DNA of 64,000 nucleotides, from NCBI GenBank assembly GCA_018296165.2, contig JACKQL020000062.1:1-64000 (forward strand), read 5' to 3'. The position numbers and the translations under genes are program-made. The first letter of the stretch is position 1; every line of letters begins with the position of its first letter. The notes beneath the pieces are model-generated. The model ran no database searches. It was not told the origin of the DNA and saw nothing but the letters and a program-made list of their open reading frames with translations. The DNA comes from Termitomyces sp. T153 (taxonomy: Eukaryota; Basidiomycota; Agaricomycetes; Agaricales; Lyophyllaceae). Shown here one piece after another: positions 56,489 to 64,000 of this stretch.

Positions 56489-58374
56489 TTACAGCTTGCT
56501 CTCCGTCATCCAGACTTTCTCAACTCTTCCCCTGCAAATGTCGTCAACTACCTCTCCTGCTCTGATGCCGATAACGCTCAATAGAGTGTCACTCAGTCCA
56601 TGCGTCGCCTCTTCTACCCCCTGTAGGTACACTCTGGACTCAAATGGCGATGTAGCGCTGGCGAGTCGACCAAGCTTGGTTGGAAGGAGCTGATAATTAC
56701 GTGAAAGATACAATGGCACCGGGATGTGGTTCTCGTCTATTGAGGGGAAAATGGAAGAACCTCGACGACTGGAAAGCTCCGCGCTGTCAGCCTCTCGAGG
56801 ATGACGGCCGACAGGTATGAGCTGGACGGAGCAAGAGCCTATATGAAGCCCAAAATCTTGTCCGAAATCAGATTCTTTTAGAAGGTTAATCCAGGAGGAA
56901 CGCTGGTAGCCTGTGGCGCAAATGACTACATCGTATTTCACTTCCGAGATAGTGCGAGAGACTACATTCTGGGTTATGATTGAGAAGATAGGTCCGTCAA
57001 CGTTTGGTGTCTTTGATCGGTCTGTTGCTAGGGAAAGGGAGGAACAAACGCTGGTGGACAAGATTGATGAATAAGTTCGAATATTGATACGAGGGTATGT
57101 CAGACTGGCTGAACTTTGACGGCTAGCTATGTCATCATCTAGTTTTTGGTTGTAAATGATTTCGTGCATCTAACAATGAAGAATCAGTGAGTGCTTGAAA
57201 GTTGTTTTTCGGTGAGCACATGCAATTTCGAGAGTCCGAGGATTCACGACTCCATAATTCGTCGTTCTGTACTCTTTCAAGGCAGATGCTCGAACTTGTT
57301 CTGACGGCAGGTTGAACCAAATGTCCGTCGCTATCCATTGGATCAATCAAAAATCAAGAACGTGACATGAAAATGCGCACAGGAGGGATCAAAGATTTCG
57401 TTAACAAATGGCGAATCGTCGGAGGGCTTCAAAGAGCCCTTCCGGACAATCATGTCTATCTCATGATTGTACATGCTTGTAATTGTACTCAAGCGGTCGC
57501 GGAGATCTAGTGTGACCTCTGCAGCGGATTGGCCTGATCCAATGACAGCGATGTGAAGGGGGCGATTCGATGAAGTACGAAATGATTCAAGAACAAGGTC
57601 GATCGATGTAGCATAGACCGAGCTATGCATCACGAATGGGTGCTCGGAAATGGGCGAGAGCGAATCAGGAATTTGAGCATTACCCCCCGGAGAAATGATA
57701 ACATCGCCTAAATCCATGTTGAGGAATCGTTTTGAGACAACAACAGCCAACTTACGAGCTCTAAAAACCCTGTAATCCCCGGTAATGAGGTTTTGACAGC
57801 GGACGTTGATGGTGGAGGTTTTCCGTCCTCGGCTGAGAGCAATGACTTCGTGGCCATAGAGAATGTCAATACCATGATTTTGTACGTATTGTGCTGCCCA
57901 TGAGAGATAGTCAGCATATTCCTTGCGACTGGGGATTGTCGATCCCTTGTTGATGAAAGAGACGAGTCGATTTTGGCTGTGCAGATAAGAAAGGAAAGTG
58001 ATGGGTGACTGCGGGTTACGCAGTGTGGCGAGGTCTTTCATGAAGCTTAGAAAAACCAACAGATAATCAGTCAAACTGAATATATAAGTTAAGCATTCCG
58101 ATTGAACCTGATTTGCATTGTAGCATCCGGAAGCAGCATGCCAGGATGCCACCGAAACCTATCATGTTTTTCGATGAACAGCGCTTTTCTAATCGGAAAC
58201 AAACCCGAGGACTAGTTTTCATGTCAGCATTTCTGCCATTTTAGAAAGAGGGACATAGATCACAGTAGAGCTACGTCTTTCGACGATGGCGCCTGCGACA
58301 GCAAGATTCGCTGGTCCGAATCCTAAGCCGACCAAGTCGTAAACAGTGGATTCATCGATCTTCGACGAAGACAT
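56489..58374 (-). CDS. L-ornithine N5-monooxygenase (siderophore synthesis)
   Basis: Flavoenzyme that hydroxylates the side-chain nitrogen of ornithine, the first committed step to hydroxamate siderophores (SidA of Aspergillus, Sid1 of Ustilago, omo1 of Omphalotus). The ATG at 58374 starts MSSSKIDESTVYDLVGLGFG. The FAD site is VGLGFGPANLAVAGA; next KHDRFRWHPGMLLPDATMQ and FMKDLATLRNPQSPITFLSY, typical of the family; then SPGGNAQIP, the NADPH site IAVIGSGQSAAEV, EIFDPS and the late motif YDVVICATGYQRSS. The end carries HGLSDTLLSVIGIRAGEVVD. Several short introns. It is divergent from the peptide synthetase across a 591-base region with iron-GATA sites, so the two are probably co-regulated. Confidence 0.93.
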
Positions 58375-58631
58375 GAAGAAAAAAGGGTGGATTTCCCAAG
58401 AGATGGCAACAGGCAAGGGGACAAAGGCGAAAGATCTTATTACAGGGCCGCAAAGGAGTCTAGGCCGGTAATTCTAGGCGCGAAAGACCGGAAAATTAAT
58501 TTCCACATGGAAGATGGAAGGAAGCTGGAATGGAACGAATGGGATTGAAATTGCGTGATAGTAATAGTAAATCCATGTTGCCAAGTTGAAGCACACGAGT
58601 CTGATCTAATCAGATTAACGGATGATTGATT

Positions 58632-58640
58632 TTATCTGAT
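58632..58640 (-). promoter_or_regulatory. Iron-GATA factor site 1
   Basis: The minus strand reads ATCAGATAA, an exact match to ATCWGATAA, the site known for fungal iron-responsive GATA repressors (Urbs1, SreA, Sre). It is 258 bases upstream of the monooxygenase start. Confidence 0.7.
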
Positions 58641-58679
58641 ATGTGTCTGCCGTCGCGTGCCTTGCCAAGGAGCTTGGCG

Positions 58680-58690
58680 TTATCTGATAA
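58680..58690. promoter_or_regulatory. Iron-GATA factor site 2 (palindromic)
   Basis: TTATCTGATAA contains ATCTGATAA on the plus strand (58682-58690) and ATCAGATAA on the minus strand (58680-58688). Both match ATCWGATAA, so a bound factor could face either gene. Confidence 0.7.
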
Positions 58691-58733
58691 ACGCGTGTAG
58701 CCAATAGCAGACTCACGAAGTTTGTCGGATCAT

Positions 58734-58742
58734 ATCAGATAA
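58734..58742 (+). promoter_or_regulatory. Iron-GATA factor site 3
   Basis: The plus strand reads ATCAGATAA, an exact match to ATCWGATAA. It lies 223 bases upstream of the synthetase start. Spacing between the three sites is about 50 bases each. Confidence 0.7.
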
Positions 58743-58965
58743 GATCACCCGCTGTCAACCTGCTCTAACTTTGTCGCGCCAAGGGGTCAGAAGGTGCGAA
58801 AAAAAAAGTTCTTCAACACGGGTATGACAACAGTGACTCTGGAACCTATCTTCAACATGTTATCCGGAACTCTTGGCCTCCAAACGATCAAAAAAAGTTC
58901 ATATTTCTCTGCCATCTTGCTCAACAAGCTCAGCACTTGAATCGACCTGTCTTCAATTCTCATAC

Positions 58966-61900
58966 ATGTTGTCCCCAGCCGTCCCAGAGGTCGTCCAACG
59001 CCTCCTTCATGGCTACAGCTTTCTAGAATTGCCTGATTTATCTGGAACTCGCAATCCGCAGGATCACGTTTATACCACAAAATACATCATTAATCACTCT
59101 CCACAACCTGATCGCTCTCCCCACATCCTTCTCGCAATTTCGCGTATTCTCGGTGCATATTGTGGCGTATCAGACATCCTTTTGGCTCTGTGCACAAGTA
59201 ACGATGATTTATTCACCTTTGTCCGGGTTACGTGGGCCGACTCGGATGCGTGGAATGACGTTCTCCTCACAATCGAGCCGCAAATCCAGTCTCAAAATCC
59301 GATTCCCCTTTCTGTGATTCGACGTGCCTTAGACATCGATGAAAAACAGTCACCTTGTATAGTGATTTGCCAGTTCTCCTCTCCATCTTTCGACCTCTCC
59401 TGCCAATGTCCTCTCACCTTCGCCTATGATTCTCTAGAGAATAATATTTCGCTTACATGCTCTACGAAACATTTACATGCTTCCATCTCGTCTCAACTTC
59501 TCACTCAAGTGGCCCTGACAATTGCTCATATTGAAACCTCTCCAGCAACTTCTATCTCTCACCTTGACTTGCCATCCGAACTCATGTCACAGTGTGAGAG
59601 GACGAGGAATGAAGACGGCCTCGCAGCCGCATATCCACATCTGATCCCAATGACCCTTGCCACCGATTACCTTACCCGTCGCTCTATCACGCACCCTAAT
59701 TCAATCGCGCTGCAGTGGTTCTCCGACTTGTCGCCGGAAGTGCCATTTAATAAGTTTGAATCTCTTTCCTACCTCTCCTTCCATCGCAGGGCTAATAAAA
59801 CGGCTCGGTGGCTACGAAAAATGGGACTCGAAATCGAGGATCGGGTTGCCGTTTGCATGACTCGAGATATCCTCTTTCACATTGCTATGATTGGGATTAT
59901 GAGAGCTGGTGGATGTTATGTACCGGTGTGTAATTCCCATCGTCCTAGATCTCGCGTTCCGACTAGTTTGGGAACCTCCAGATTGATCCCGATTTGCCTT
60001 GGGAAAGGAAGGCCTACATAGCAAGAGACTCAAATGCTCGGTTTGTACTTACCACCGCAGACGTCTCTCCCACGTCCCTATTTGGTGCTTCCACATTATT
60101 CTTCGAGGCAAACTCAATTCAGACAGCTATCAGGGAAGAATCGCATGATGAAGTGGAGATTGCAACTCCAGATAGCCTAGCTTTTCTTCTTTATACTTCA
60201 GGTGACAGCTTTTTTTCCTTCCGTTCATTCTTAGTTTGCTTAACTGAGATCAAAGGAACCACCGGAAACCCGAAAGGATGCTTGTTGACCAACAAGGGTT
60301 TGTCCCAAGCGATCGTCGCTCTCAGCAGCACTGCAGCGAATGTTCGCATGAACGACTTGTCACAAGGCCGTTACTTGGCTGTTGCTTGTTGGTGGTTCTT
60401 CTTTTGGTCGACTTCCTTCCTTAATCAAGTGACCCTATTCAGCCGTAGCATTTGATGTTCATTTGGGGGAAACATTTGTTCCAATTGCCTTGGGAATGCC
60501 TTTGGTGAGCGCACTGCGTTCCCAGCTCCTTGAAAATCTTCCCTTCTACGTGAAACATCTGGGAATTACACATCTTGGCATCGTTCCCAGTCTGATAGAA
60601 GCGACTCTGGGCGCCGTCAGCGAAGAAAACGAGGGAAATATGACGCTCCGGTATATTGCCAGTGGGGGCGAAAAAATGAGCGACGCTGTGAGAGCTGACA
60701 AGTGATATATCGTGACAAATTAACATCTCTGCTTAGATCTTAGATAAATGGGCAGATCATCCTGAAGTACGTCTGGCCAATTTCTATGGGCCAAGTGAAG
60801 CGACTATAGGTTGCTGTGCACGGTATATGGATCCTGAAACCCCTCGTTCAAATATAGGCTGCTCTTTTTCCAATGTTGCTGGATATGTAAGCAGAAAGCA
60901 TGTTTTCTGTCGATTGAACAGATACTAAAAACTCCTAGGTCGTCGATACAAACCTCAATATTTTGCCTCGTGGTGGGATCGGCGAGCTTGTTGTCGAAGG
61001 ACCCCTTGTAGGACGTGGGTATATAGGGCGTCCGGATCTCACAGAGAAAGTTTTTCTAGAGTGGCCACAAAAGGGAGATTGGGCGTATCGGACAGGGGAT
61101 CTAGTTCGTAAGTCTTTCACTCCTTTACACAGATCTCTCTCGATACTTTGTATCTTTAGGAATGATGCCGGATTGTACTTTCGAAATCATAGGACGTATC
61201 GACAGTCAGATAAAACTGAGGGGCGTCCGAATTGAATCCGATGGCATCTCGTCCATCATTAGACAGGCCGTTACTTCTGAAAGCTTCTTTCTAGACGCAT
61301 CTACTATTCTAGGCAACCATCCATCCATCAGAACAGAACAAATAGTGTCCTTCGTCACTTGGGATTTATCAGTTCCTGTCTCTGTGCGAAAAACCCAAAA
61401 ACCTGCCGTCATTTCGCCTCCCATTGGTTTAATGAATAGTGTCAAGGATATCTGCGAGGTCGAACTTCCAAGATACATGCGACCAAGCCACATCATCCCC
61501 TTGAGTTGGCTTCCCTTGAGTTCGAACGGGAAAACGGATACCAAAGTTCTCGCACAGATCTTCGATGCCCTTGAAATCGACTCTTTGACAAAGTTGATGG
61601 CTAATACATCTGACAGCGAGGAAGAGAAAAGGCCGGCGAATCAGCTAGAGATGACAGTATCCAAGATTCTTGCTCGACATGTCACGATTCCCCTCTCAAT
61701 AACTCTTCCTGAACTCAATCTCTTCGCATGTGGCCTTGACTCGATGGCAGCCATCAAGTTTGCTAAAGATCTGCACGACGAATTTGGTTGTCAGCTTTCC
61801 GCTTCGGATATCATGTCAACGCCGACTCTTGCTGGTGTAGCCTCGTTGATAGAGAAACAGTCTTTATCACACATGGAGGGTGCCGTTGACTCTTATTCTT

Positions 61901-64000
61901 CTCAGTTCTCATCCAAGTGGTTAACCAAGGTTCGATCAATTTACGGTACGACTTTGGTGGAATCCATTCTGCCTCCATATAGTGTTCAAGAAGGCGTATT
62001 GTCCCGATCTGCTGATAATGACACATTGTATGTGCAACATGTTATTGTCTTATGCAAGAATCATACGTCCATGTCTGGGCTTCGACGAGCCTGGCAAGTA
62101 ATTATGACAAGACATCCCATCTTGAGGTATCTCTCAGGGCAATTTCTTCGTCCAAATATGCATGCTGACCCAAAATGAAGAACCGTCTTCTTTTTCGGCA
62201 GCGAACTTGTTCAAGTTATTCTCAACTCTGATAACCTTTCCCTGCCGTGGTATGAAGAGCCAGCCGATCTTGGGGAAGGTGAAGATTTCGTCCAGTGGTT
62301 TTTGAGTACTCGGGCCCATGAAATTGCACGAGACATCAATAGAACGTTGTCCGAATTTCCAGGTTTCCGGTTATTTGCATTTGTCGCCCATGATCATACA
62401 TACCTTGTGCTATCAATCCATCATGCTCTATATGACGGAATATCGCTTCCGCTTCTGTTCCAAGATGTCGAGAGAGAATACCACACAGCGACTCTTTTAT
62501 CCTCGGCTAGTCCGTCCGAAATTGTGGATCGTATCGCTTGCATAGATCTCGAGAAAGCTCGAGAGTTTTGGCTAGATCACTTTCGTGGTTTCGTCTGGCC
62601 GCAGGTCTCGGTGCCCTCTCAAATTTCATCCTCGGGGACAATTCGTCACATTTCTCGATTCAACTCGAATTTGTCGTACCTCAAAGACCTTTCTGCCTCT
62701 CAAAACGTCACTCTGCAGACTGTTTTGACAACTGCATTCGCAGTTTTAGCTGCCACAAGAATATACCATGTCAACGATATTTCATTTGGGGTTCGTGCTT
62801 CAAATCAAATGCGGTCAGGCTCTCTATAACACAAAGTCGAAACAGATTATCCGGTCTGGTCGCTTACTGCCTATCGCAAACATAGAAAATGCGATTTGTC
62901 CCATGGTGTCAATCGTGCCTAGGCGAGTTAACTTCAGTGAACCGGGCAATATTCTTCACAATATGCAATCTCGAGCCTCTGCTATGATTGAGGTGGAACA
63001 TATTCCGTTGAGCAAAGTGCAAAATTGGGTTCGACCAGGCCGAGCAATATTCGACCTCTTATTCTCTGTTTCCATCAAGGCTGATAATAGCAGTGACATT
63101 TGGGACGTACTCGAAAGTCAACCACCCGAGGCAGATGTGAGTTATTAGTCCCTACTCCTTGTTCTCCGTGTAACGCTAATCCAACAAATAAGTATCCTCT
63201 TTCTGTCGAGGTGGTTCTTGATCCTTGTCAAGATACCGCCATCGTCCAAGCTGTGTACAAAGGTGATAATGTAGACGGAGTAGCCATTCAAACTCTTCTT
63301 GACGACTTCGAAGCCATCGCACTGGACATTTGCGCCGGTAATGTACTATCCCATTTCTCAGGCGCCTCGAAGTCGAATATCAAAATCCCCGAGTCCGTGG
63401 AAAACAACGAAGAAGACCACCTTGAATTTGTTACCGATTCTAGATTCCTCAGCGACTTGCGCCAATTACTCTCCGATTTTCTAGGAGTCAATGAGACGCT
63501 CTTGACCGAGGGTGTATCATTTGTGTCCCTCGGCTTGGATTCTGTCAAATCGGTGGGATTAGCTCGTACTTTGAAAAAGGCTGGACATAATATACGAGCA
63601 GAGGAGATCATGAAATATGCCACGCTACAAATGCTTGCCAGCCGGCTCACGTCGGCGCACAATGTCTCCGACAATTTGAACGTTCATAATGCGCTTTCGA
63701 CAGCTTTGGCTAGAATTAAAACTTCGTTTGCCGAAGGCGAGTTGAAATTGTCTTCAGCCGACAAAGTGACTTTGTTTCCAACTACCACTCTTCAGGCGGG
63801 CATGCTTTCCCAGGTAAGTTTTTTTTCCCTTGACTCATGGTTATACAGTGAGTTTATCAGTAGCCTAGACGATCGCTTCTCATGGCTCTCTCTATCTCCA
63901 CGCTTTCCCTCTTCGACTTCATCACAAAATTGAGTTTGACAAACTGGAAAAAGCTTGGATGCAAGTCATTGAATCGCTGGATATCCTCCGCACGTCATTC
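58966..64000 (+). CDS. Hydroxamate siderophore peptide synthetase (NRPS), cut by window end
   Basis: Assembles N5-acyl-N5-hydroxyornithine units into a siderophore. The ATG at 58966 (MLSPAVPEVVQRLLHGYSF) is followed by one adenylation domain: A3 (LLYTSG spliced to TTGNPKG), A4 (AFDVHLGETF), A5 (NFYGPSEATIGC), A7 (WAYRTGDLV), A8 (GRIDSQIKLRGVRIE) and A10 (LSSNGKTDTK). Then T1 with its Ser (FACGLDSMAAIKF), C1 with an intact active site (HHALYDG), T2 (VSLGLDSVKSVGL) and the start of C2 (LFPTTTLQAGML; DILRTSF at the edge). This A-T-C-T-C order with one A domain fits basidiomycete siderophore synthetases (Omphalotus Fso1, Ceriporiopsis CsNPS2), which continue with further T-C units. The frame is open at base 64000. 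The exact product (ferrichrome type or linear trimer) cannot be read here. Confidence 0.93.

Larger units (their letters stand above)
58375..58965. other. Bidirectional promoter of the siderophore genes
   Basis: This 591-base region lies between the monooxygenase ATG and the synthetase ATG. It holds three exact ATCWGATAA sites, plus a near match (ATCAGATTA at 58609-58617, one base off), all within about 135 bases. A CCAAT sequence occurs at about 58701. No coding frame is supported. Confidence 0.75.

Noticed and set aside
1..64000. CRISPR arrays, insertion sequences and bacterial-type operons
   Set aside because: The intron-rich eukaryotic gene structure makes them irrelevant, and no regularly spaced repeats were seen apart from the coding repeats at 20.6-21.0 kb.

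Overview
The window is nuclear DNA of a filamentous basidiomycete, most likely an agaricomycete. Genes are packed tightly on both strands, most coding regions are cut by many small GT-AG introns (usually about 43-60 nt), and the proteins are fungal orthologues or homologues (Crb2/53BP1-like, MED16, NatB Mdm20, Nce101, Rlp24, Atg2, a DUF6699 protein). The right edge holds a siderophore locus of basidiomycete type. No CRISPR array, tRNA or rRNA gene was seen. Gene models below were made by hand-splicing; where the reading frame passes cleanly through every junction I give exon coordinates.

Left part (1-9.6 kb): an AT-rich stretch almost free of CpG (1 to about 660), then mitochondrial ribosomal protein uL3m, a conserved-looking hypothetical protein, a LisH-CTLH-CRA protein, a PQ-loop vacuolar transporter, the GYF protein Lin1 and the recombination motor Rad54. 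Neighbours are often only a few bases apart.

Chromatin and DNA damage block (9.7-17.3 kb): a chromodomain protein with a long unexplained tail, a tiny LITAF/BRI3-like protein, and a Crb2/53BP1-like checkpoint mediator (SQ/TQ-rich, Tudor, tandem BRCT).

Middle (17.7-34.9 kb): a single-pass membrane protein, a Pro/Cys-rich DUF6699 protein with internal repeats, a nucleotide-sugar transporter, mitochondrial nicotinamide nucleotide transhydrogenase, a DapA-family aldolase/lyase and tRNA pseudouridine synthase Pus4. Two gene-poor stretches lie here (27.7-29.6 and 32.8-34.9 kb); the first carries a diverged non-autonomous transposon-like element.

Housekeeping block (34.9-56.2 kb): Mediator MED16, a proteasome assembly chaperone 3-like protein, a 69-residue Nce101 protein, NatB subunit Mdm20/Naa25, replication protein A subunit 2, and, head to head with it, a second RPA2-like protein. 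Two inverted-repeat elements (46.0-47.0 kb) follow, then a GDSL esterase, the autophagy lipid-transfer protein Atg2 and the ribosome-assembly factor Rlp24.

Right edge (56.5-64 kb): L-ornithine N5-monooxygenase and a divergently transcribed non-ribosomal peptide synthetase (A-T-C-T-C..., cut by the window end). Their shared promoter holds three exact matches to ATCWGATAA, the site bound by iron-sensing GATA repressors of the Urbs1/SreA/Sre type. Together this is a hydroxamate siderophore locus with a visible iron switch, and it is the most coherent system in the window.
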